Origin: a bacterium
GTDB taxonomy: Bacteria > Cyanobacteriota > Vampirovibrionia > Gastranaerophilales > Gastranaerophilaceae
Length of the DNA stretch: 43,320 nucleotides
Direction of reading: 5' to 3'
NCBI GenBank assembly: GCA_017467605.1
Contig: JAFUSQ010000038.1
Location: forward strand, 1 to 43,320
Shown: piece by piece, positions 24,258-31,674 of the stretch
Position numbering within the stretch: position 1 is the first letter of the stretch
Layout: each line of letters starts with the position of its first letter
Position numbers and translations under genes: made by a program
Notes under the pieces: generated by a model
Told to the model about the DNA's origin: nothing
The model's input: only the letters and a program-made list of their open reading frames with translations
The model's database searches: none

Positions 24258-24349
24258 ATTATACATATACGGCAATAGTTGACAAAAGTGGCAAATTGGA
24301 GTAATATTACATGTCATATACGGCATAATTGCCATATATGGCATATAAT
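24258..24349. promoter_or_regulatory. Divergent promoters with operator-like palindrome
   Basis: CATATACGGCA occurs at 24264-24274 (in the regulator promoter spacer) and again at 24315-24325. A perfect palindrome TGCCATATATGGCA lies at 24330-24343, directly before the pilin -10 (TATAAT, 24344-24349). The motif is shared by both promoters, consistent with one repressor controlling both. Confidence 0.6.
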
Positions 24350-24365
24350 ATATAGGAGAAATGTT

Positions 24366-25478
24366 ATGAACGAAAAAAATTTGGCTTTCACATTTGTAGA
24401 AGGTTCTCGCCAGACTGGATGGGGTAAATGTAATTTCCACGTCCTACGTGGTGACAAAGACGTTCAACCTCTCCGTAGGGGAGAAGTCGAGTTACGTCAT
24501 TGCGAGGAGGACGTAAGTCCGACGAAGCAATCCAGTTTGAATTGTACAGATATTTCTGGATTGCCACGCGCTCACTACGTTCACGCTCGCAATGACGGTT
24601 ATCGTCATCTTGAGCCCGCAGGGCGAAAGATCTCAATGTCAAGCAAATCTTGTAATGTATTGCGATTCTTCGGGCTTCGCCCTCAGAATGACAATCCTCC
24701 TCGCAATGACGGGGGGATTAATAACCGTAAAGAACTTATCAACTCATCTACTTATCAACTTATCCACTTTAAAAAATCAGCATTTACATTAGCCGAAGTA
24801 CTGATTACAATCGGCGTAATCGGCGTTGTCGCAGCAATGACTATTCCGACACTTATGGCAAATATTAAAGGTTTGAGAAACAGGGCTCAGTTTAAGAAAA
24901 CTTTGTCAACTCTTAATCAGGCAGTTAGAATGAATAAAGCTAAGCACGATTGGGATTTCACAAATTTAGAAGAAGACGGACAATGCGATAGTGATAGTGT
25001 ACAAAATCCGGAAACCGACAAAACTATTTGTGCAATATGGTATGGAAATATAAATGGTGTAAGACATGTTAGCAGTTATAATGTAACTAATGCAAGTAAT
25101 GTAACTAATAATGCAAGCACTTTTTATCAGCTTGCTGACGGTGCTATTGTTGGACATGGCGGTTATTTTTGGGGTTTACAAGAAGCAGGAACCGGTTGTA
25201 CTTTGAAGCTTGGCAGGAGTTTGTCAACTGAATTTAATAGTGAAGATGGAAATGGGACAAGTCTTATTAATTGTACCGGTTATATAGATATCAATGGTGA
25301 ACTCGGGCCAAACAAATTTGTAGAGTGTTCAGGCGATACAGAAACAGCGTTAGATCCTGAAAAGCCATGTGTTGTAAAAAATTCTGATATTACGGATATT
25401 TTTCCAATAGTTTTTCATGATGATATAATTGAACCTGCAACAAATGCGGCAAAGTATGTTCTAAATACCGCAAAATAG
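24366..25478 (+). CDS. Prepilin-like protein of pair 2 with 139-residue repeat-derived leader
   Basis: A 370-residue pilin-like protein whose prepilin site SA^FTLAEVLITIGVIG begins only at residue 139/140. The mature part (about 231 residues) is homologous to the pilin at 10491: RAQFKKTLSTLNQAVRM, and CVVKNSDITDIF near the end before AAKYVLNTAK. The leader is mostly a translation of dispersed repeats (RHCEEDVSPTKQS, LPRAHYVHARNDG, LRPQNDNPPRNDG), then INNRKELI...IHFKK shared with the pilin at 28806. AGGAG before the ATG at 24366 sets the start. Near the N-terminus LAFTFVEG resembles AFTLAEV and may be a decayed copy of the cleavage site. Whether so long a leader is processed is unknown. Confidence 0.8.
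   Translation: MNEKNLAFTFVEGSRQTGWGKCNFHVLRGDKDVQPLRRGEVELRHCEEDVSPTKQSSLNCTDISGLPRAHYVHARNDGYRHLEPAGRKISMSSKSCNVLRFFGLRPQNDNPPRNDGGINNRKELINSSTYQLIHFKKSAFTLAEVLITIGVIGVVAAMTIPTLMANIKGLRNRAQFKKTLSTLNQAVRMNKAKHDWDFTNLEEDGQCDSDSVQNPETDKTICAIWYGNINGVRHVSSYNVTNASNVTNNASTFYQLADGAIVGHGGYFWGLQEAGTGCTLKLGRSLSTEFNSEDGNGTSLINCTGYIDINGELGPNKFVECSGDTETALDPEKPCVVKNSDITDIFPIVFHDDIIEPATNAAKYVLNTAK
24495..24598. repeat. Palindromic repeat inside the prepilin leader
   Basis: GTCATTGCGAG...GCAATCCAG (24496-24535) and its inverse CTGGATTGCC...CTCGCAATGAC (to about 24597) form a 100-bp inverted repeat. The first arm recurs at 11798-11839 between genes and at 29160-29201 inside another pilin gene. Further repeats of the CTTGAGC/GAAAGATCT kind follow to about 24720. 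Confidence 0.85.
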
Positions 25479-25522
25479 TGGGGATTTATTGTCGGCATAG
25501 CAGTGCTGACAGTACTTATTGC

Positions 25523-25640
25523 CCCCTCACCCGCCCTTCGGGCACCCTCTCCCACGAGGGGCGAGGGAATAGAGTCTTCTGCCCCGATGGGGGAAGTGGC
25601 ACGAAGGGCCGAAGGGGAATTATCCCGCAGATGAGTGGGA
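25523..25640. repeat. GC-rich dispersed repeats after pilin 2
   Basis: CCCTCACCCGCCC-type and GCCCCGATGGGGGAAGTGGC-type repeats occur together. The second (25579-25620) matches the in-frame insert in the prepilin leader at about 38039-38085 over more than 30 bp with two differences. Confidence 0.85.
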
Positions 25641-25646
25641 AGTAAT

Positions 25647-25697
25647 ATTACAGAAAAGTAGACCCTGAAATAAATTCAGGGTCTACTTTTCTGTAAT
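25647..25697. terminator. Perfect 23-bp inverted repeat between convergent genes
   Basis: The arm at 25647-25669 (ending GTAGACCCTGAA) is the exact reverse complement of 25675-25697 around a 5-nt loop. It lies 5 bp from the end of the 862-residue gene and follows the pilin, so it can act as a two-way terminator. The core CCCTGAA/TTCAGGG is the same as in the dispersed repeat family. Confidence 0.75.
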
Positions 25698-25701
25698 ACT
25701 C

Positions 25702-28290
25702 CTAAAATTGACCATTGCGCATTTTTTCTAATGTATCATTATTTTGTTTAAAAATTACATTTTTATTTGCAGTCAATGTTGGGATTGAAGATTGATTTTG
25801 AGAGATAAATTGTTGATTTCTTGGGGCAACTTCATAAGACTTAATTGAACGCTTGCCGGTTAATCTCTGCATAAAGTTATAATATTTTTTCTTAAATCCT
25901 GTTGAGTTATTTTGTTTTGTTTCAATATCGATTAATTCATCTCTTGTATGTGGTTTTAGGGCTGTACCAACAGATGATCTTGTAAGCATTTCGCCTAATG
26001 TTGTATCAACAAGAGTTACCCAGCTCATTCCTAAAAGTGAGGCATTATATTGGTTTCTGAAGGTTGAGTTGAACAAATCAATTAACAAAGTTTGGTAGAA
26101 TAATCTTGAACCTTCTTGGACAAATCTTTCTTTAAATTTTGTATCTGCACCGTTTTTATCGTTACCGTTTGATTTCAGCATAACCATGTTATAGTTATCT
26201 GTCATTAAGAACCAGATTGTAGCGATTGATGCGGCAGTTTTTGCAAGGTTTGAAAGTTCTGCGTTTGATACATTTGATAATGAATCTTCATTCCAAGCTT
26301 TCAGAAGATTTACCTGAACAAAATCTTTGAATTTTTCAGCGTTGAAGTTTTTCTTAGTTGCTTGTTTATATATTTTATCAAAACTGTTTGCAACTGCTTG
26401 AAGATCTGTAGTTTTATTTGATATTTTAATAGTTTTTCTAAATACGTTTAGTAATTTTTCATCAATAATCCAATAAGGAAGGGTTATTGTATTCCAAATG
26501 AATTTGAACGGTGCAATTACGAAGTTAACTAAAGGTTTAACTTTCTTATCTTTCATTCCGAAATCAAGAACTGCGGTACCGTCTTCAAGTGTTTTCAAAT
26601 TAGCGGATTTTGCTATTTTTTCATATTTAAGGGCAGTTTTTTCAAAACCGTTTTCTTTCATAACTTTTACAACTTCATCAAGTTGTTCCGGTTTAACAAA
26701 GAATTTTTCGGAAGTTATATTTTTATAAAAGCTTGTAAACGGTCTGTAAATTACTTTATCTTCGAATAACTTAACTGCATATTCAAGTTTTCTTTCTGTT
26801 TCTGTTAAGCGATTATATTTTTGCGGATCAGCTTCTTTTAATGCCTGGCTGAAACTTTCAAAGGCTTTATCTATACCTAATTTTTCGTAAAGTTTTTCAT
26901 CTTTAAGTTTTAGATTATCAAAATATCTTAAAGCTGCTTGCTTAACTGCCGGAAGGTGTTTAAAACCTTTTATTCCGTAACCTAAACCTAGAATTATTGC
27001 AGAACCTTTCATTAAGGTATCAAATGATAATAAAGGTTTTTGTTGTTCTTTTTCTTTTGGTTTGTTGGTATTGAATGAACCGGTTGAAGGAACATTTTGT
27101 GCGGTATGGATTTGCGGTTTAATTTTTGCTTCCGGAGCGTTTAATTTTTGATTTTCTTGTCTTGCCTGTTCAGGGGTCAATCTTGTAATATGTTTTCCGT
27201 TAGATAAACGAGAGAACATTTCTGTAACTAAAACTGTTACCCCTGTTGTTAATACAATTCCGAATTTAGATTTGTTGATAAATTTTTGGAATGCACCCAT
27301 TGTAATGAGAGTTAAATATCCGCTTGTTAAAATTCTGCTGACTTCTTGTCTAAATCTTATTTTTCTTTCTTTGTCCGCAGCTTTTGGGTCATCATCCATC
27401 ATTCTTGATAAGTTGTAAGCATCAGTTGCCAAAAATATTGCAGGAGGCAGACCTGAAACTAATCTGTTTAAAGCTCTTTCGTGTTTTGTATCATAATTTC
27501 CTGATTTAGGGTCAAACTGTTTGAGTTGTCTTTGAATTGTTGCAGAATTCATATATTCATCTGTATCAACTTTTGCAATTATTGAAGATATTTCATCTTT
27601 AGTTAATTCTTCAACTTTTTTCCCCATTTTTTTAGCAAAAGCTTCTTTTTCTGCTTTTATCCTACCATCTCTGAAAGTTATCAATCCTTGCAAAGAGCTT
27701 ATTTTTGCATCAATTTTAGAACGTTGTCTTATATTTTTGAATAAAGGTTTTTCTAAAGTTCTTGCAGACCAATTTTTTAGTCCCGGAACTTTACCTAAAA
27801 GTTCGACAATGCCGTTTAGAATATCACCGGGTAAAACTTTGAACGGATAAATTATGCCGTCCCATGCAAGATGCGGGATAGATTTCTTTTGCAAAGTAAT
27901 ATTATCACCGTCAACAGAAATAAGTTTTGCGGATCTGCCTTTATTTTTGACAGTTATGTCCTCCCACAGTTCATAACCCATTTTGTCAACATATTTGTCT
28001 AAAAATGCGAAAAATTCTTTTTTACTGTAAATTTTTTCGATTTTAGAATACGGACCAAAAGAAAGACCTTTAAAACTCAAATTTTGTGAATTAGTTTTTA
28101 AAGGTCTCTTAATATCTTGATAGTTATACTTTGTATATAATTTTGAATGATTAATCTCTGAATTTGGGATAAGTGTTCCGGAATTTGGAGACATGTAATC
28201 CTTCTTGTATCGTTTCTTGTCTATTCGAAATTCCGTTATATTATTCACTAACATGATTTTCACACACCCGTTTTTTGTATTCTCGTCCAT
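25702..28290 (-). CDS. Large hypothetical membrane protein (862 residues)
   Basis: I do not recognise this protein. Residues 60-80 contain SQNLSFKGLSFGPYSKI, a short motif style (LSFKG) I associate with proteins of this lineage. Hydrophobic stretches suggest several membrane segments: near 335 (LTLITMGAFQKF), near 350 (FGIVLTTGVTVLVTEMF), near 430 (SAIILGLGYGIKGF), near 620 (VIAPFKFIWNTITLPYWII) and near 705 (AASIATIWFLM). Between them are basic, helical regions and a Pro/Gln-rich linker around 385-415. An internal ATG at 28254 (MLVNNITEF) is an alternative start; neither start has a good ribosome site. It sits between pilin pairs 2 and 3, but a functional link is unproven. Confidence 0.7.
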   Translation of the reverse strand: MDENTKNGCVKIMLVNNITEFRIDKKRYKKDYMSPNSGTLIPNSEINHSKLYTKYNYQDIKRPLKTNSQNLSFKGLSFGPYSKIEKIYSKKEFFAFLDKYVDKMGYELWEDITVKNKGRSAKLISVDGDNITLQKKSIPHLAWDGIIYPFKVLPGDILNGIVELLGKVPGLKNWSARTLEKPLFKNIRQRSKIDAKISSLQGLITFRDGRIKAEKEAFAKKMGKKVEELTKDEISSIIAKVDTDEYMNSATIQRQLKQFDPKSGNYDTKHERALNRLVSGLPPAIFLATDAYNLSRMMDDDPKAADKERKIRFRQEVSRILTSGYLTLITMGAFQKFINKSKFGIVLTTGVTVLVTEMFSRLSNGKHITRLTPEQARQENQKLNAPEAKIKPQIHTAQNVPSTGSFNTNKPKEKEQQKPLLSFDTLMKGSAIILGLGYGIKGFKHLPAVKQAALRYFDNLKLKDEKLYEKLGIDKAFESFSQALKEADPQKYNRLTETERKLEYAVKLFEDKVIYRPFTSFYKNITSEKFFVKPEQLDEVVKVMKENGFEKTALKYEKIAKSANLKTLEDGTAVLDFGMKDKKVKPLVNFVIAPFKFIWNTITLPYWIIDEKLLNVFRKTIKISNKTTDLQAVANSFDKIYKQATKKNFNAEKFKDFVQVNLLKAWNEDSLSNVSNAELSNLAKTAASIATIWFLMTDNYNMVMLKSNGNDKNGADTKFKERFVQEGSRLFYQTLLIDLFNSTFRNQYNASLLGMSWVTLVDTTLGEMLTRSSVGTALKPHTRDELIDIETKQNNSTGFKKKYYNFMQRLTGKRSIKSYEVAPRNQQFISQNQSSIPTLTANKNVIFKQNNDTLEKMRNGQF

Positions 28291-28319
28291 ATAAAAACAA
28301 AAGGCAAGAAAATTTTGCC
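28291..28319 (-). terminator. Intrinsic terminator of the pair 3 regulator
   Basis: On the minus strand GGCAA and TTGCC (28303-28319) form a hairpin followed by TTTTGTTTTT (to 28291). It ends the XRE gene and lies directly before the ATG of the 862-residue gene. Confidence 0.65.
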
Positions 28320-28361
28320 AAATATTAACGTAATTTTACAATTTCTATGAAACCCTTAATA

Positions 28362-28676
28362 TTATTGAATTATTTTATAAAGTTGATACAAAATTCTTAA
28401 ATTTTTGTCATCATTCTTAATATTTTGAATAAGTTCTTCTCTAATCTCGTTCAAGTCTTTCTGATGTCCAAAATCAAATAAATCTTTCGGGGTAACATTT
28501 AGTGATTGAGCTAATTTACCTATTTTTTCCGCGCGAATAAAACTTTTCCCGCATTCAATTTTACTCAAATTTCTTTCTGCAATATCAATCATTTCGGCAA
28601 GTTCTTCTTGTGATAATTTCTTTTTTATCCTTAATTCCTTAACTTTCTTACCAAAAAGTACTTTTATATCTTCCAT
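28362..28676 (-). CDS. XRE-family regulator of pilin pair 3
   Basis: A 104-residue Cro/C1-type regulator. The HTH is LSQEELAEMIDIAERNLSKI, followed by ECGKSFIRAEKIGKLAQSLN and a 35-residue charged helical tail that may dimerise. TATACT (28683-28688) lies exactly 6 nt before the ATG and TTGGAA (28706-28711) is 17 bp further, so the message is probably leaderless. It is divergent from the prepilin at 28806 and ends at its own terminator. Confidence 0.87.
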   Translation of the reverse strand: MEDIKVLFGKKVKELRIKKKLSQEELAEMIDIAERNLSKIECGKSFIRAEKIGKLAQSLNVTPKDLFDFGHQKDLNEIREELIQNIKNDDKNLRILYQLYKIIQ

Positions 28677-28682
28677 GACAAA

Positions 28683-28762
28683 AGTATAGTTTTTTAAAAT
28701 GATTATTCCAAGATATAAAAGATACTTTGTATATTGACAAAGTATTTAAAAAATTGTATTAT
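28683..28762. promoter_or_regulatory. Divergent promoters of pair 3 with inverted repeat
   Basis: The minus-strand promoter of the regulator is TTGGAA/TATACT. The plus-strand pilin promoter is TTGACA (28734-28739), 17 bp, TATTAT (28757-28762). ATACTTTG (28722-28729) and CAAAGTAT (28738-28745) form an inverted repeat overlapping the pilin -35 box. GATATAAAA-type direct repeats occur at about 28712, 28765 and 28796. Confidence 0.65.
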
Positions 28763-28805
28763 TGGATATAAAAAATACTGTGAATAAAAGTAAAGGATAT
28801 AAAAA

Positions 28806-29954
28806 ATGGAGAAAAGAAATTATCTCTGCCCGTTAGGGAAAATTAAAAAGATGCTGAAACAAGTTCAGCATGACAGGGAACAATCATGTCATTACGAGTC
28901 TGAACGTAGTGAGGACGTAGTAATCCCCTGCAAATTCTGCAAGGTGTTGCGATTGCGACGCTCATTTCATTCGCTCGCAATGACAGGGGTAAATGTTAAT
29001 ACCCTCGCCCTGCGGGAGAGGGTGTCCGAAGGACAGGAGAGGGGGCAGTCTGGATTGCCACGTCGCTGTCTTGGATTTGCTCCTCGCAATGACAGCACCG
29101 TCATTGCGAGCACGAACGACAGTGAGTGCGTGGCAATCCAGAAAAATTCGTACAAAAACGACTGGATTGCTTCGTCGGACTTACGTCCTACTCGCAATGA
29201 CAGAAGGATTAATAACTGTAAAGAACTTATTCACTTAATCACTTATTCACCTATTCACTTCAAAAAGATAGCTTTTACCCTCGCCGAAATCCTCATAACC
29301 ATTGGTATAATCGGAGTTGTTGCTGCATTAACCATTCCGGGATTGAGTAATAACTATAAGGCTCGAAGATTACATACCCAATTTTTAAAATCTTATTCAA
29401 CAATTCAACAGGCTTTTAAGCAAATGGAAGCTGATGACGTTTCATTGGACCCGTCGACGTATGATGCATCTGGGTTTTATAAGGAAGTTATGAAGTTTAT
29501 AAATGCTCCTTTTGATTGTCAAGATAATTTAGGTAATAGAAAGTTTTATTTACCTTGTTACAGTTATCAATATAATAAAACAGATAATGCCCCGCCATAT
29601 AAGAGTTTTGACGGGGATAAAGATATAAATGGAAATTATTTTGATGACGGACAAATTGCAATGCAAGATGGAAGTTTAATATTGTTTGAAAATCCGCATT
29701 CAGGTCAAGATGTTTGGGTATCTGTAGATTTAAACGGATACAACAATTTGCCAAATCGTTGGGGATATGATTTATTTACCTTTCAGTTTGTTGAAGGAGA
29801 AATCAAAGTTATGGGTGAAAAAGGTACAAATTATACAGACTTAAACAAATACTGCGATAAAAATTCTTCTAATGCACTAAACGGTGTTGCTTGTGCGTAC
29901 AAGGCCAAAAATGACCCTGATTATTTTAAATCTGTTGTAAAGGATTTTAAGTAA
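28806..29954 (+). CDS. Prepilin-like protein of pair 3 with 156-residue repeat-derived leader
   Basis: A 382-residue pilin-like protein. The prepilin site IA^FTLAEILITIGIIG begins at residue 156/157, leaving a mature protein of about 226 residues homologous to that at 37964 (QFLKSYSTIQQAFKQME, VMGEKGTNYTDLNKYC, ending ACAYKAKNDPDYFK). The leader translates several repeats: KMLKQVQHD (GCTGAA/TTCAGC hairpin), a GAGAGGG-type unit, and CATTGCGAG units, then INNCKELIHLITYSPIHFKK, which resembles the leader end at 24366. AGGA lies 9 nt before the ATG. It is the longest leader of the set. Alternative in-frame starts nearer the cleavage site lack ribosome sites as far as I can see. Confidence 0.78.
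   Translation: MEKRNYLCPLGKIKKMLKQVQHDREQSCHYESERSEDVVIPCKFCKVLRLRRSFHSLAMTGVNVNTLALRERVSEGQERGQSGLPRRCLGFAPRNDSTVIASTNDSECVAIQKNSYKNDWIASSDLRPTRNDRRINNCKELIHLITYSPIHFKKIAFTLAEILITIGIIGVVAALTIPGLSNNYKARRLHTQFLKSYSTIQQAFKQMEADDVSLDPSTYDASGFYKEVMKFINAPFDCQDNLGNRKFYLPCYSYQYNKTDNAPPYKSFDGDKDINGNYFDDGQIAMQDGSLILFENPHSGQDVWVSVDLNGYNNLPNRWGYDLFTFQFVEGEIKVMGEKGTNYTDLNKYCDKNSSNALNGVACAYKAKNDPDYFKSVVKDFK
28849..29205. repeat. Chain of dispersed repeats inside the prepilin leader
   Basis: In order: GATGCTGAA/TTCAGCATGAC hairpin (28850-28875), a TCATTACGAG...CTCGCAATGACAGG pair (about 28888-28986), a GAGAGGG unit (29001-29045), TGGATTGCCACG...GTGGCAATCCAG (about 29050-29142) and the 42-bp unit (29160-29201). 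All stay in one open frame. Confidence 0.82.
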
Positions 29955-29986
29955 TCTGCAAATCTTTTTATGTTAGAATTACAGGC

Positions 29987-30508
29987 ATGAATATTACGGC
30001 AGGGAAGTTTAAAGGGCAAAAGGTTATTGCGCCTGATGAAAATATTACACGTCCTACTTTATCTAAAGTAAGAATGAGTATTTTTAATACTTTGCAGGCT
30101 ATGATTGATTTTGAGGGCGCGAGCTTTTTGGATATGTTTGCGGGTTCCGGTATTATGGGGCTTGAAGCCTTGTCGCGCGGGTTTTCTAAAATAGTAATGA
30201 TTGAAAAAAACAGGAAAGTTTTTAATGTTATTAAATCTAATATAAAAAAATATGAGAAAGATAATGATATTAAATTAATTTTGGGTGATAGTCTTAAAGA
30301 AGCGGTAAGATTACCATTTACCCCTGATATTGTATATATTGATCCGCCTTATTTTTCGGGGGTTTATGAACAAAGCTTAGAAATTGTATCGAAAATTTGT
30401 AAAAGTATTATTATACTGGAACATGTTGTTGAATTGAATTTAAATGGATATAACGTATTAAAACAAAAAAAATATGGCGACAAATATATTACTTTTATTA
30501 AAATATAG
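29987..30508 (+). CDS. rsmD: 16S rRNA (guanine(966)-N(2))-methyltransferase
   Basis: A 173-residue RsmD that methylates G966 of 16S rRNA. Signatures: RPTLSKVRMSIFNTL, the SAM motif FLDMFAGSGIMGLEALSRG, and the catalytic IDPPYFSG. TAGAAT (29974-29979) lies 7 nt before the ATG and no ribosome site is visible, so the message may be leaderless. It follows pilin 3 on the same strand after 32 bp but probably has its own promoter. Confidence 0.93.
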   Translation: MNITAGKFKGQKVIAPDENITRPTLSKVRMSIFNTLQAMIDFEGASFLDMFAGSGIMGLEALSRGFSKIVMIEKNRKVFNVIKSNIKKYEKDNDIKLILGDSLKEAVRLPFTPDIVYIDPPYFSGVYEQSLEIVSKICKSIIILEHVVELNLNGYNVLKQKKYGDKYITFIKI

Positions 30509-30564
30509 ACGAAATATTGATTTTACTTTATAATTGCAGTGTCGTTACAGTAATGGAATGAATT

Positions 30565-31614
30565 ATGGTTGAAAAAAAGCAAAAAATATTGTTGATTAAA
30601 TTATCTTCACTTGGTGATGTAATTTTTAATATTCCTCTGGCAAATGCCTTAAAAGATGCGGGTTATGAAGTTACTTGGCTTGTTTCTGAAAAAGGAATAC
30701 AAGTAGTAAAAGACAACCCTTGCGTAGATAATGTTATTCTTGCTCCTGTCGGCAGGTGGAAAAAACGCGGAATGTCTTTGGAAAGTTTCAAAGAATATTT
30801 GGAAATTTTAAAACAAATTAGGGCTGAAAAGTTTGATATAGCAATAGATTCACAGATGATGCTAAAAAGTTTGTACTGGTTGCTATTTTGCGGGGCAAAA
30901 AGAAGAATTATATCTAAAGAAGCCCGTGAAATGGCAATTTTAGGCGGGAATGAGTGGATTGATGATATTTCTTATGCTCCTGATTCACCTATTGTGTTAA
31001 ATTATTTGAGATATGCTAATTATTTGGGAATAAATCCCGAGCAAATAAGAGTTACATTACCTCCGCGAACCGAAGAACAAATTAAAAAAGTTGATGAATT
31101 ATTGGCGGGTTTAGATAAATCAAAACCACTTGTTGTTATTGCGCCGGCAACAACTTGGGCTAACAAACATTGGAATAAAGATAATTGGAAAATTGTTGTT
31201 GAGAATTTGGCACAGAATTGCAATATTGTATTTACCGGCGGTCCAAATGACAATGAATTAATTGAATATATTAGCGGCGGAAAATTTTTAAATTTGGCAG
31301 GAAAAACAGATATTATGGAATTGATGGAGGTTTTTTCAAGGGCAAATCTTGTTTTGGCACCTGATAGCGGAAGTGCTCATTTGGCTTGGGCAACAGGAAA
31401 ACCTGCAGTCGTTACGATTTTTACCTGCACCCCAAAAGAAGTTCTTGCACCATATGGTAACAGTTCAAAATACGTTGCATTAGGCGGAAACGGATTACCT
31501 TGCCAACCTTGTTTCAAACGTAAATGCAGATTGCATAAAAATATTAATGCTTGTACTAATTTTCCTAATCCGAAAGATGTTCTGGAAGTCGTAAAAAGCT
31601 TGATATTTCAATAA
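30565..31614 (+). CDS. waaC: Lipopolysaccharide heptosyltransferase (GT9 family, WaaC-like)
   Basis: A 349-residue glycosyltransferase family 9 protein, adding heptose to the LPS inner core at the cytoplasmic membrane face. The N-terminus ILLIKLSSLGDVIFNIPLAN and VTWLVSEKGIQVV are typical of heptosyltransferase I. The C-terminal sugar-nucleotide site includes ADSGSAHL-like text (LAPDSGSAHLAWATGKPAV). A Cys-rich end (CQPCFKRKCRLHKNINAC) is a usual variation. Its presence supports a Gram-negative envelope. The exact acceptor is inferred. Confidence 0.87.
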   Translation: MVEKKQKILLIKLSSLGDVIFNIPLANALKDAGYEVTWLVSEKGIQVVKDNPCVDNVILAPVGRWKKRGMSLESFKEYLEILKQIRAEKFDIAIDSQMMLKSLYWLLFCGAKRRIISKEAREMAILGGNEWIDDISYAPDSPIVLNYLRYANYLGINPEQIRVTLPPRTEEQIKKVDELLAGLDKSKPLVVIAPATTWANKHWNKDNWKIVVENLAQNCNIVFTGGPNDNELIEYISGGKFLNLAGKTDIMELMEVFSRANLVLAPDSGSAHLAWATGKPAVVTIFTCTPKEVLAPYGNSSKYVALGGNGLPCQPCFKRKCRLHKNINACTNFPNPKDVLEVVKSLIFQ

Positions 31615-31674
31615 AATTATTGTATAATGGTGTATAAGCTTCTGTAAGTAAAAAATTGATTAAAAAGGGTATTA

